A DNA stretch of 5,715 bases from Bacteroidetes bacterium UBA7368 (GTDB taxonomy: Bacteria > Bacteroidota > Rhodothermia > Rhodothermales > UBA10348), in the NCBI GenBank assembly GCA_002469915.1, contig DKOG01000275.1, positions 1 to 5,715 on the forward strand, read 5' to 3'. Each line of letters opens with the position of its first letter. Position 1 is the first letter of the stretch. The notes beneath the pieces are model-generated. The model was not told where the DNA came from and ran no database searches. It saw nothing but the letters and a program-made list of their open reading frames with translations. Shown one piece after another: positions 1 to 5,715 of the stretch. Position numbers and translations under genes: made by a program.

Positions 1-111
1 ATTGGGGTTTTCAAGCACACCGTTCTCGCACAAGACTTCCTGCGCAACGGCAGAGGATGGCGAGAACAAAAAGACGACTCCAAGAGCCATGATGAGGGAG
101 AAAGGGCGCAT
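1..111 (-). CDS. 5' end of a gene for an exported protein of unknown function (partial)
   Basis: Reading leftward from an ATG at 111-109, an open frame of 37 codons runs to the left edge without a stop. The first 23 residues form a clear Sec signal peptide: Arg2, a hydrophobic core (about residues 4-16, LIMALGVVFLF) and an A21-V22-A23 cleavage site before Gln24-Glu25. The mature protein begins QEVLCENGVLENPN and is then cut off. No Shine-Dalgarno sequence precedes the ATG; the bases just upstream are A/T-rich. A second in-frame ATG at codon 8 would destroy the charged n-region, so the first is preferred. The gene is divergent from the transporter gene and shares the 112-256 region with it. 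Too little is visible to name a family. Confidence rests on the signal peptide, since an open frame this short could otherwise be chance. Confidence 0.66.
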   Translation of the reverse strand, partial: MRPFSLIMALGVVFLFSPSSAVAQEVLCENGVLENPN

Positions 112-256
112 AAAACTGCTTATCAATGTGTTAGACACGATTTCGATAGACGAATAACACAATACAGACTCGTTAAGCAGGGGTTTCCGAAACCGCAAAA
201 TTTGAGGGATTCACCCACATTTCCCCTACCTTGGTAGCGCTTCCTTCACCTGGTTG
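112..256. promoter_or_regulatory. Divergent intergenic region, probably with promoters for both directions
   Basis: This 145-base stretch separates the two divergent starts, so it should contain promoters for both genes. No strong consensus promoter is visible. The nearest match to a Bacteroidota-type promoter on the plus strand is TTTG at 201-204 with TACCTTGG at 227-234 (consensus TAnnTTTG, one mismatch, 22-base spacer, slightly too long). A perfect inverted repeat at 182-194 is listed separately. I see no small gene or RNA here. Confidence 0.35.
182..194. repeat. Perfect inverted repeat GGTTTC-C-GAAACC, possible operator
   Basis: Two 6-base arms, GGTTTC at 182-187 and GAAACC at 189-194, are exact reverse complements around a single central base. 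A one-base loop cannot form a stable RNA hairpin, so if it is functional it is more likely a binding site for a dimeric regulator on DNA. It lies about 60 bases before the transporter start and about 70 bases before the leftward start, where a shared operator would be expected. One 13-base palindrome can occur by chance and there is no second copy nearby. Confidence 0.3.
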
Positions 257-1714
257 ATGATTTCTGCTATGGCACCCTCTTTTCTTGACCGCCTCCACGT
301 CCCTCACGTCTTCACGTTGCTCACAGGGGTCATCCTGTTCTGCTGTGTGCTAACCTGGATTATTCCCTCGGGCGAGTATGACCGTGAAACCATGGAAGTG
401 GGGGCACTCACCCGAAACGTAATCGTCCCCAACAGCTACGAGGAGATTCCAAAAAACTATGCCGTAGGCAACGTGCTGATGCCCTCCTCCGTAGACGGAC
501 AGGCTACACCCGTTGGTGCTCAGGGCTTTTTAAGTGCGATCCCTCGTGGCATGGAAGCAGCGGCTGACGTCATCTTTTTCATCTTCGTGATCGGTGGCGT
601 TTTTGGCATTTTAGGTCGTACCGGTGCCATTGTCTCAGGCGTTCATTCACTCATGGAGCGGTTTCGGCATTCTGGGCCGTTGCTGATCATTATCCTGATG
701 AGCGTCATCGCAATTGGTGGATCCACTTTGGGTATGGCAGAAGAATTCATTCCGTTGGTGCCCTTATTCCTCATTGTGTCTAAGGAACTGGGATATGACC
801 GAGTTTTGGGTCTAGCTCTGGTTTTTGTCGCGGCAGAAACCGGATTTGCAGCCGCCACAACCAACCCGTTTACCGTAAACATTGCCCAAGGCATTGCCGA
901 GTTGCCACTGAATAGCCTACTTGGATTCAGGGCCATTTTCCTCGTGTGTGCCCTGGCGGTCACACTGACCTATCTGTTGCGTTACGGGGCACGCGTAAAG
1001 GCAGATCGCTCTAATTCTGTTATGCCTGACGATGCATTTGAGTTGGCAGATGCTAACGTCAAAGTTGAAGCATTTAACGGGAAACACCGTGCAATCCTGA
1101 TAGCGTGCGGACTCATTTTCGCGTTCATCCTGTACGCCGTTCAGGGATACGGATGGTGGATGGCCGAGATGGGCGGTGGGTTTATTTTGATGGGCTTTGC
1201 CGCCATTATTATTTCCCGCATGACACTTACTGATGCGGCGAAGTCATTCGCCAAAGGGGCTGAAGAAATGATTGTAGCCGCGTTGGTCGTTGGGTTTGCC
1301 CGCGGCGTGCAAGTAGTACTCGACGATGCCCAAGTCCTGGACACGATTGTATTCTACGCGTCAATGGGCCTTGAAAACTTTCCTTCTTATGTGGCAGCAG
1401 GAGGCATGTTTGTCTTCCAGACCTTCCTCAACTTCTTTATTCCTTCAGGATCAGGTCAGGCGGCCGTCACCATGCCCATCATGGCTCCGCTAGCGGATGT
1501 GTTGGGCCTTTCACGTCAGGTCGCCGTATTCGCCTTCACCTGTGGTGACGGCCTCTCAAATACCATCATCCCCACGTCCGGCATTCTCATGGCCATGTTA
1601 GGCCTCTCAGGAATCCCGTATGACAAGTGGTTGAAGTTTATGATACCGCTCTTCCTTCGACTATCAGCCCTAGCTATCGTATTTCTTAGTCTTGCCGTGG
1701 CTCTCGACCTGTAA
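257..1714 (+). CDS. YfcC/DcuC-family (ion-transporter superfamily) inner-membrane secondary transporter
   Basis: An integral membrane protein of 485 residues, a normal full length for the YfcC/C4-dicarboxylate anaerobic carrier family (Pfam PF03606-like). It opens with the family-typical first helix and loop (VPHVFTLL, then LTWIIPSGEYDR) and has about a dozen hydrophobic segments. Conserved re-entrant-loop motifs are visible: GMAEEFIPL (about 159-167), TTNPFTVNIA (about 201-210), FFIPSGSGQAAV (about 393-404) and DGLSNTIIPTSG (about 431-442). The paired SGSGQ and SNTIIPTSG hairpins are characteristic of the fold that also includes AbgT and arginine/ornithine carriers. Substrate cannot be read from sequence; family members are annotated as carrying C4-dicarboxylates or basic amino acids. 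The start is ambiguous: TTG 254, ATG 257 or ATG 269 (MAPSFLDRL). No Shine-Dalgarno sequence decides, and 257 was chosen. The M55 peptidase gene follows 31 bases downstream, suggesting co-transcription and a role in importing an amino acid or short peptide. Confidence 0.92.
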   Translation: MISAMAPSFLDRLHVPHVFTLLTGVILFCCVLTWIIPSGEYDRETMEVGALTRNVIVPNSYEEIPKNYAVGNVLMPSSVDGQATPVGAQGFLSAIPRGMEAAADVIFFIFVIGGVFGILGRTGAIVSGVHSLMERFRHSGPLLIIILMSVIAIGGSTLGMAEEFIPLVPLFLIVSKELGYDRVLGLALVFVAAETGFAAATTNPFTVNIAQGIAELPLNSLLGFRAIFLVCALAVTLTYLLRYGARVKADRSNSVMPDDAFELADANVKVEAFNGKHRAILIACGLIFAFILYAVQGYGWWMAEMGGGFILMGFAAIIISRMTLTDAAKSFAKGAEEMIVAALVVGFARGVQVVLDDAQVLDTIVFYASMGLENFPSYVAAGGMFVFQTFLNFFIPSGSGQAAVTMPIMAPLADVLGLSRQVAVFAFTCGDGLSNTIIPTSGILMAMLGLSGIPYDKWLKFMIPLFLRLSALAIVFLSLAVALDL

Positions 1715-1745
1715 TTGCTGACTCCCAACTCTCCTTGAAACCACC

Positions 1746-2633
1746 ATGCGTACCCTTTTTCTAGCCCTCTGCCTTCTGTTCGTTTCTTCATCCGCTGCCC
1801 AAGATGGTCTCAAAATCTATATCTCTGCAGACATGGAAGGGCTCGCAGGTGTGGTGACTGGTGAACAGCTTGGACCCACCGGATTTGAGTATTCCCGATT
1901 TCGACAATTCATGACCGATGAAGTCAATGCTGCAATCTGGGCAGCGAAGGAAGCAGGTGCTACAGAAATACTGGTCAGCGACTCGCACGGGAATGGGCAG
2001 AACCTACTTATCGAACAGCTGCCCGAAGACATTCTTGTGGTCCGCGCGTGGCCCCGAGAACTGGGCATGATGCACGGGATTGATACCTCATTCGACGGAG
2101 CGGTATATATCGGTTATCACGCCTCCACATCCAATATGGAAGGTGTTAGAGCGCATACCATGTCTAGCGCAAATGTGACCGATCTTCAGCTAAATGGAGT
2201 TCCCATGACCGAAGGATCGTGGAATGCCGCAATCGCAGGTCACTTCGGTGTCCCAGTCATTATGATCTCAGGTGATGATGCGGCGGTTAAAGAGGTGCAA
2301 TCGGTGGTCGGGCCCATAGAGGGCGCCGTTGTAAAGTGGAATCACGGTTTTCATTCTGCCACTACCATGACTCCAGCTGCTGGAGCGAAAGTGGTGGCTG
2401 ATAAAGTGCGGGCAGCCGTAGAGCGCATTGATGACTTTGAGGCCTACGTGCCGGAAGGTCCTTTGGTGATTCGCTTGAGTCTCAAACACTACCAGCCTGT
2501 TGAACAGTTGGCCTACCTAAGAGACGTTACGCGGGTCGGATCTCATACGATCGAATATCGTGCGACAGACATGGTAGACGCCTCTAAATTCCTGAGATTC
2601 GTACTCGGATACAGCGTGTCGACGGCTCCGTAA
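1746..2633 (+). CDS. Exported M55-family (DppA-type) zinc D-aminopeptidase
   Basis: A 295-residue peptidase of MEROPS family M55. The characterised member, B. subtilis DppA, is a di-zinc enzyme releasing N-terminal D-amino acids, with preference for D-Ala-D-Ala and D-Ala-Gly-Gly. All key positions are present: the SxDxEG motif with Asp29 and Glu31, His81 in SDSHGNG, His125 in GYHAST, Glu156 in MTEGSWNA (metal ligands by alignment to DppA Asp8, Glu10, His60, His104, Glu133) and His137 matching catalytic His115. GDD at 176-178 is also family-typical. Unlike DppA, it begins with a Sec signal peptide (MRTLFLALCLLFVSSSAA, probable cleavage before Gln19), so it should act in the periplasm or outside the cell. 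After cleavage about 277 residues remain, close to DppA's length, so the peptide is an addition rather than a wrong start. It has no Shine-Dalgarno sequence, lies 31 bases after the transporter gene, and is not obviously broken. Confidence 0.94.
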   Translation: MRTLFLALCLLFVSSSAAQDGLKIYISADMEGLAGVVTGEQLGPTGFEYSRFRQFMTDEVNAAIWAAKEAGATEILVSDSHGNGQNLLIEQLPEDILVVRAWPRELGMMHGIDTSFDGAVYIGYHASTSNMEGVRAHTMSSANVTDLQLNGVPMTEGSWNAAIAGHFGVPVIMISGDDAAVKEVQSVVGPIEGAVVKWNHGFHSATTMTPAAGAKVVADKVRAAVERIDDFEAYVPEGPLVIRLSLKHYQPVEQLAYLRDVTRVGSHTIEYRATDMVDASKFLRFVLGYSVSTAP

Positions 2634-2746
2634 GCAGTCTTTTGTGTGTTTAATATATCAATTAATGTTACATATTAATCCCTTCAGCCGCCCAAAGATA
2701 TTCGAAGAGGTCTATCTATTTCACTAAGGGCAAAACCGGGATTCAC
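2634..2746. other. AT-rich intergenic stretch with spaced ATTAAT palindromes; no clear terminator
   Basis: The first part of the 163-base gap after the M55 gene is strongly AT-rich. It has two copies of the self-complementary hexamer ATTAAT (2661-2666 and 2674-2679) separated by 7 bases, and an outer 7+7 inverted repeat TTAATAT/ATATTAA (2650-2656 and 2672-2678, 15-base loop). The pairing is all A-T and no T-run follows, so a classical intrinsic terminator is not supported. No open frame with coding character is seen. A regulator or nucleoid-protein site is possible. Confidence 0.3.
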
Positions 2747-2775
2747 TTGCGAGTCGTTGGTTTTGTACGGATAAT
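2747..2775 (+). promoter_or_regulatory. Candidate sigma70-like promoter for the SDR/ABC-transporter operon
   Basis: TTGCGA at 2747-2752 (4 of 6 matches to TTGACA) and GATAAT at 2770-2775 (5 of 6 matches to TATAAT) are separated by exactly 17 bases. Transcription would begin around 2782, giving a leader of only about 15 bases before the ATG at 2797. That fits the absence of a Shine-Dalgarno sequence there. The site lies at the only large gap between the rightward genes, where a new promoter is expected. If the organism is a member of Bacteroidota, its primary sigma factor prefers TTTG/TAnnTTTG, and this match would mean less. Confidence 0.42.
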
Positions 2776-2781
2776 ACCGTA
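2766..2781. repeat. Inverted repeat TACGG-ATAATA-CCGTA overlapping the candidate -10 box
   Basis: Exact 5-base arms TACGG (2766-2770) and CCGTA (2777-2781) flank an AT core of 6 bases. The predicted -10 hexamer GATAAT begins with the last base of the left arm and lies in the core, so a protein bound here would block promoter opening. The repeat ends 15 bases before the SDR start codon. A short hairpin in the leader is the alternative reading, but it would lie mostly upstream of the predicted transcription start. Confidence 0.35.
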
Positions 2782-2796
2782 TCACAAATCAATGAT

Positions 2797-3582
2797 ATGA
2801 TGTTTAAAGGAAAAGTCATTGCTGTAGCGGCGGCGTCCGCAGGCCTCGGATTCGGAATTGCAGAAGCAGTCGCCAAACAAGGTGGATCGGTTTCAATAGC
2901 AAGCCGAACGAGAGAGAAGATTGATGCGGCCGCAAAATCCTTGCGTGAAGCACAAGGTGTAAATGCCAAAGGATATGTGATGGACGCAGCAGATCCGGCA
3001 TCTATATCGTCTTGGATCACGGATACCCTAGAAGACTTTAGTAGAATTGATGGTCTAGTTGTGAACGCGGGTGGCCCCCCGCCAGGAAAGTTTGACGCCT
3101 TTTCAGATACCGATTGGGAGAGAGGCTTCAACCTGACGCTGATGAGTTCAGTGCGCATGATTCGCGCTGTATTGCCATCTATGCGCGAGCAGGGATCTGG
3201 CTCTATTATCACGATCACATCTTCCTCCATCAAAGAGCCTATCGACATTTTACTCCTATCCAACGTGTTTCGGTCGGGAGTAGTCAGCCTCGTCAAGAGT
3301 CTTTCTTCTGATCTTGCTAGCGAAGGAATCCGAATCAACAATTTGGTTCCGGGGCAGATAGATACCGACCGGGTAAAATCCAATGACATGTTCAAGGCCA
3401 ATCAACTAGACATCGCGCTAGAAGACTGGCAGAAAAAGCGTCACGGGATGATTCCGATGGGGCGGTATGGCACTATTCAGGAATTCGGAGAAGCGGGGGC
3501 CTTTCTGCTCTCAGATGCTGCCCGATATATCACGGGATCCACACTGTTCGTAGATGGCGGAAAAAGCAAGACGGTATGGTAG
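2797..3582 (+). CDS. Atypical short-chain dehydrogenase/reductase (FabG-like, non-canonical catalytic site)
   Basis: A 261-residue Rossmann-fold protein of classical SDR length. It belongs to the subgroup marked by NAGGPPPG (residues 90-97 here), often annotated as 3-oxoacyl-ACP reductase-like and known to match the SDR signatures imperfectly. The nucleotide-binding loop is AAASAGLG (11-18) where canonical members have TGxxxGxG. A catalytic Ser can be placed at 142-143 (ITSSS). In the stretch aligned with YxxxK the sequence is LSNVFRSG (154-161), with Ser155 at the Tyr position and Arg159 at the Lys position. The later PGxIxTDR-type segment (PGQIDTDR) and the C-terminal YITGSTLFVDGG motif are normal, so the fold and dinucleotide binding look intact. 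The reaction is unknown. ATG 2797 and ATG 2800 are equally plausible starts; no Shine-Dalgarno sequence is present. It is the first gene of a tight operon with the ABC-transporter genes and ends one base before the next start, suggesting translational coupling. Confidence 0.91.
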   Translation: MMFKGKVIAVAAASAGLGFGIAEAVAKQGGSVSIASRTREKIDAAAKSLREAQGVNAKGYVMDAADPASISSWITDTLEDFSRIDGLVVNAGGPPPGKFDAFSDTDWERGFNLTLMSSVRMIRAVLPSMREQGSGSIITITSSSIKEPIDILLLSNVFRSGVVSLVKSLSSDLASEGIRINNLVPGQIDTDRVKSNDMFKANQLDIALEDWQKKRHGMIPMGRYGTIQEFGEAGAFLLSDAARYITGSTLFVDGGKSKTVW

Positions 3583-3583
3583 A

Positions 3584-5098
3584 ATGCGAAGAGTCCTCCA
3601 TATCGTCTTAACAGCGGTTCTTTTTACTGGTTGTGTTCAGAATAATGATCTGACTGTAGCCAATTCAACGGACATCTCGACTCTGGATCCATTTGGGATG
3701 TTTTCTCGCATTGAAGTAGCCTTCGGAGATCATCTCTATCAATCATTGACATTTTTCAATGATGACATGGAGGTTGAACCTTTGCTAGCTACATCGTGGG
3801 AACGCCTCGAGGGCGATACGACCTGGACGTTTCATCTCCGTGAGGGCGTGCAGTTTCACAACGGTGAGGTGTTTGATGCCTCTGTGGTGAAGTACTCAAT
3901 CGAGGAATACTACACGCGCAACAAAGCCGGTCAAATGGTAGGTGGTGCATCCGTCGCGGTTCCATCTGCCGATATCATACAAGTTGATATTGTAGATCCT
4001 TATACGGTGAATATCACGACGAATGGTCCGAAGGCACTTCTACCCTTTTATCTATCCCAGATGTGGATGATTGAGCCCGGATTCTACCGTGGGACGACGG
4101 ACGCTGAGCGCGCTGAACAGGTCATGGGAACTGGTCCTTATATGGTGAAAGAACGCATCCGAGACAGCCACCTAACGCTCGCGGCAAATACGAATTACTG
4201 GGGAGCCACCCCCAAGATGGACCGAGTGGTATTTCGTGTCATTCCAGAAGTGTCTACGCGCATTGCAGAACTGGAAACCGGTGGTGTGCACATTATTACG
4301 GATCTACCGTTTGATCAGGCGGCATTGCTCGAAGATGCATCTGGTATACATGTAGAAGCCATTCCTGGTGGTCGGAGAATCATGATGGGCATCACTACCA
4401 CTGGTGGAGCCAAGCCGTTGCAGGACCAGCGGGTGCGACAGGCGCTGAACTATGCGATCGATTTTGATGCCATCAGCGAGGGATTGTTCGGCGGCCAAGT
4501 CGAGCGTATGTCTTACATGTTCAACCCACCGTTCAACCATCCGACCCTTGAGTCTTATACCTATGACCCGGATCTCGCCCGAGCGCTTCTGGCTGAAGCT
4601 GGATATCCCGACGGATTCGTGCTTTCATCCCTTGATACTCCGATCGGAAAGTGGATTCAAGACTTCGAACTAGCTCAAGTTGTCGCTTCACAGCTTGGCG
4701 AAATCGGGGTGACGTTTCAAGAAGGGGTTCGGACATATGAGTGGGGAAATTATCGATCAAAATTGCTTTCTTATGACCTTCCCGGCCTGTTCATGCAGGG
4801 TTCTGGAGGCGAATTTGAATTGCTGACCGAAGCTGCAGATTTGACCATCACAAGCCCCTCAAATTTTTATAGGTGGGAAAACGAGGAATATGAAGCGCTA
4901 TGGATTGAGCTTCAGACTTCTCTAGATAATGATCGTAGAACGACTATTGGCCATCGCATGCAAGAGATCGTTCACGAAGAAGCCCCTTGGATTTTCTTGC
5001 ATATCCAACCGGATACGTACGGAGTAAGCGACCGGGTGGATTGGAAACCCAGACCCGACGAAGTCCTACACCTTTGGAACGTGACGCTATCAGAGTAA
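3584..5098 (+). CDS. ABC-transporter substrate-binding lipoprotein, dipeptide/oligopeptide family (SBP_bac_5)
   Basis: A 504-residue extracytoplasmic solute-binding protein of family 5 (DppA/OppA/GsiB type) that delivers its ligand to a DppBC-type permease. Family landmarks run in order: a TDISTLDPF opening, the WTFHLREGVQFHNGEVFDA block, GTGPYMVKE, the NYWG segment, QDQRVRQALNYAID, LLAEAGYPDGF, and a C-terminal HLWNVTLSE resembling the end of E. coli DppA. The start at 3584 gives a lipoprotein signal (MRRVLHIVLTAVLFTG, then Cys17); an upstream in-frame ATG at 3554 would overlap the SDR by 29 bases and add a charged, non-signal extension. In E. coli DppA the stretch with GWTGDNGDP carries the Asp that binds the peptide amino group. 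The aligned stretch here (FMQGSGGEFE, 403-412) lacks Trp and that Asp, so the ligand may not be an ordinary peptide. The permease gene follows after 6 bases. Confidence 0.93.
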   Translation: MRRVLHIVLTAVLFTGCVQNNDLTVANSTDISTLDPFGMFSRIEVAFGDHLYQSLTFFNDDMEVEPLLATSWERLEGDTTWTFHLREGVQFHNGEVFDASVVKYSIEEYYTRNKAGQMVGGASVAVPSADIIQVDIVDPYTVNITTNGPKALLPFYLSQMWMIEPGFYRGTTDAERAEQVMGTGPYMVKERIRDSHLTLAANTNYWGATPKMDRVVFRVIPEVSTRIAELETGGVHIITDLPFDQAALLEDASGIHVEAIPGGRRIMMGITTTGGAKPLQDQRVRQALNYAIDFDAISEGLFGGQVERMSYMFNPPFNHPTLESYTYDPDLARALLAEAGYPDGFVLSSLDTPIGKWIQDFELAQVVASQLGEIGVTFQEGVRTYEWGNYRSKLLSYDLPGLFMQGSGGEFELLTEAADLTITSPSNFYRWENEEYEALWIELQTSLDNDRRTTIGHRMQEIVHEEAPWIFLHIQPDTYGVSDRVDWKPRPDEVLHLWNVTLSE

Positions 5099-5104
5099 AC
5101 AGCC

Positions 5105-5715
5105 ATGCTTCGATACGTCGCCAAACGTCTTATGATGGCCGTCTTTATTTTGTGGGCGGTAGCGACCATTGCGTTTGCGCTAACATTTCTCTCAGGAGAT
5201 CCCGCCACATTGATGATCGGAGATCACTGGACGGCTGAACAAATTGATTCGTTTCGGGAGCAAATGGGTTATGATCGCCCGCTCCTTGTGCAATACGGAG
5301 ACTATCTAGCGGGTATTCCGAGGGGCGATTTCGGGATCTCGGTGCGCCAGCAGGTTCCAGTTATTGATTTAATCGTGCAACGATTTCCGGCCACTCTTGA
5401 GCTGACGGCTGCCGCCCTTTTCCTAATCCTATTCATCTCCATTCCATTGGGCGTACTTTCTGCCGTGAAGCGGAACACCCCGGCAGATCGTGTCGCCATG
5501 AGTGGCGCCCTCTTTGCGCAATCGGTACCCACCTTCTGGCTAGGCATTATGCTGATTCTCGTCTTTGGGGTCTGGCTGCGCTGGTTACCCGTCTCGGGAA
5601 GAGGCTCTTTTGCGCACCTTATGTTGCCGGCTATCACACTAGCTACCTTTTCGACCGCCCGTATTGCTCGCCTCGTTCGCTCCTCCATGCTGGACGTGCT
5701 GGGACAAGATTATAT
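5105..5715 (+). CDS. DppB-type ABC-transporter permease, truncated by the window edge
   Basis: Inner-membrane permease of the dipeptide/oligopeptide/nickel ABC family, read for 203 codons with no stop before the right edge; the family is usually about 310-340 residues, so roughly a third is missing. The N-terminus MLRYVAKRLMMAV leads into a first membrane helix (about 9-29). A periplasmic segment with GDPA (31-34) and RGDFGIS (73-79) follows, then RFPATLELT (93-101) entering helix 2 (about 97-120), SVPTFWLG (140-147) in helix 3, and LPAITLA near 171-177 starting helix 4. The last visible residues, ARLVRSSMLDVLGQDY, begin the EAA coupling loop that contacts the ATPase. The ATG lies 6 bases after the binding-protein stop, with only a weak AGAG as possible ribosome-binding sequence. 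A DppC-type partner and ATPases are expected to the right. Substrate specificity cannot be read from this subunit. Confidence 0.95.
   Translation, partial: MLRYVAKRLMMAVFILWAVATIAFALTFLSGDPATLMIGDHWTAEQIDSFREQMGYDRPLLVQYGDYLAGIPRGDFGISVRQQVPVIDLIVQRFPATLELTAAALFLILFISIPLGVLSAVKRNTPADRVAMSGALFAQSVPTFWLGIMLILVFGVWLRWLPVSGRGSFAHLMLPAITLATFSTARIARLVRSSMLDVLGQDY

Noticed and set aside
201..234. Bacteroidota-type promoter (TTTG ... TACCTTGG) before the transporter gene
   Set aside because: It has one mismatch in the -7 element and a 22-base spacer longer than usual; mentioned in the regulatory region entry but not strong enough as its own feature.
254..256. TTG at 254 as the transporter start
   Set aside because: An ATG follows immediately at 257 and another at 269; no ribosome-binding sequence favours the TTG.
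2650..2678. Intrinsic terminator after the M55 gene
   Set aside because: The only stem is 7 A-T pairs with a 15-base loop and no following T-run, too weak to call a terminator.
2724..3401. Long minus-strand open frame (225 codons) opposite the SDR gene
   Set aside because: It lies almost entirely antisense to a well-conserved SDR, its translation shows no domain or signal, and it crosses the promoter region. It is a shadow frame.
3554..3583. Upstream in-frame ATG as the binding-protein start
   Set aside because: It would overlap the SDR by 29 bases and put a charged MAEKARRYGR extension before the lipoprotein signal; the ATG at 3584 gives a proper signal peptide and lipobox Cys.
5302..5688. 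Minus-strand open frame of 128 codons at the right end
   Set aside because: It is antisense to the DppB-type permease, whose family motifs are unmistakable on the plus strand; the minus translation is Arg-rich and featureless.
1..5715. CRISPR array, tRNA/rRNA, insertion sequence or phage module
   Set aside because: No spaced direct repeats, tRNA-like cloverleaf, transposase frame or terminal inverted repeats were seen; nearly all the sequence is accounted for by the six genes.

Overview
The window holds one truncated leftward gene at its left edge and five rightward genes, the last cut by the right edge. In order they are: the 5' end of a gene for an exported protein (1-111, minus); a YfcC/DcuC-type membrane transporter (257-1714); an exported M55 (DppA-type) D-aminopeptidase (1746-2633); an atypical short-chain dehydrogenase/reductase (SDR; 2797-3582); a lipoprotein substrate-binding protein of the dipeptide/oligopeptide ABC transporter family (3584-5098); and the first two thirds of a DppB-type permease (5105 to the edge). 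I see no RNA gene, CRISPR array, insertion sequence or phage gene.

Organism: a bacterium of roughly balanced GC content. The M55 enzyme and the truncated leftward protein have Sec-type signal peptides and the binding protein has a lipoprotein signal. None of the six starts has a convincing Shine-Dalgarno sequence, which is typical of Bacteroidota and related lineages (for example Rhodothermia/Balneolia-like marine bacteria). That placement is an inference and is weak; no marker gene is present to settle it.

Layout: 112-256 is a divergent intergenic region with a perfect 6+1+6 inverted repeat. The transporter and the M55 gene are 31 bases apart and probably form one unit. A 163-base AT-rich gap (2634-2796) follows, with a plausible sigma70-like promoter whose -10 box sits inside a 16-base inverted repeat. 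The SDR, binding-protein and permease genes then follow with gaps of 1 and 6 bases, a tight operon that must continue to the right, presumably into a second permease and ATPases.

How they may work together: in Bacillus subtilis the M55 D-aminopeptidase DppA is encoded first in the dipeptide ABC-transporter operon. Here an exported M55 enzyme lies just upstream of a dipeptide-type ABC transporter, and beside a secondary transporter of a family linked to amino-acid or carboxylate transport. A reasonable inference is scavenging of D-amino-acid-containing peptides, perhaps peptidoglycan fragments: periplasmic hydrolysis, then uptake of the products by the secondary carrier and/or the ABC system. 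The SDR would act on an unknown cytoplasmic metabolite. The individual families are known. The least ordinary points are the export of the M55 enzyme, the SDR's missing catalytic Tyr/Lys, and the apparent loss of the peptide-amine-binding Asp in the binding protein. I did not find evidence for a wholly new system.
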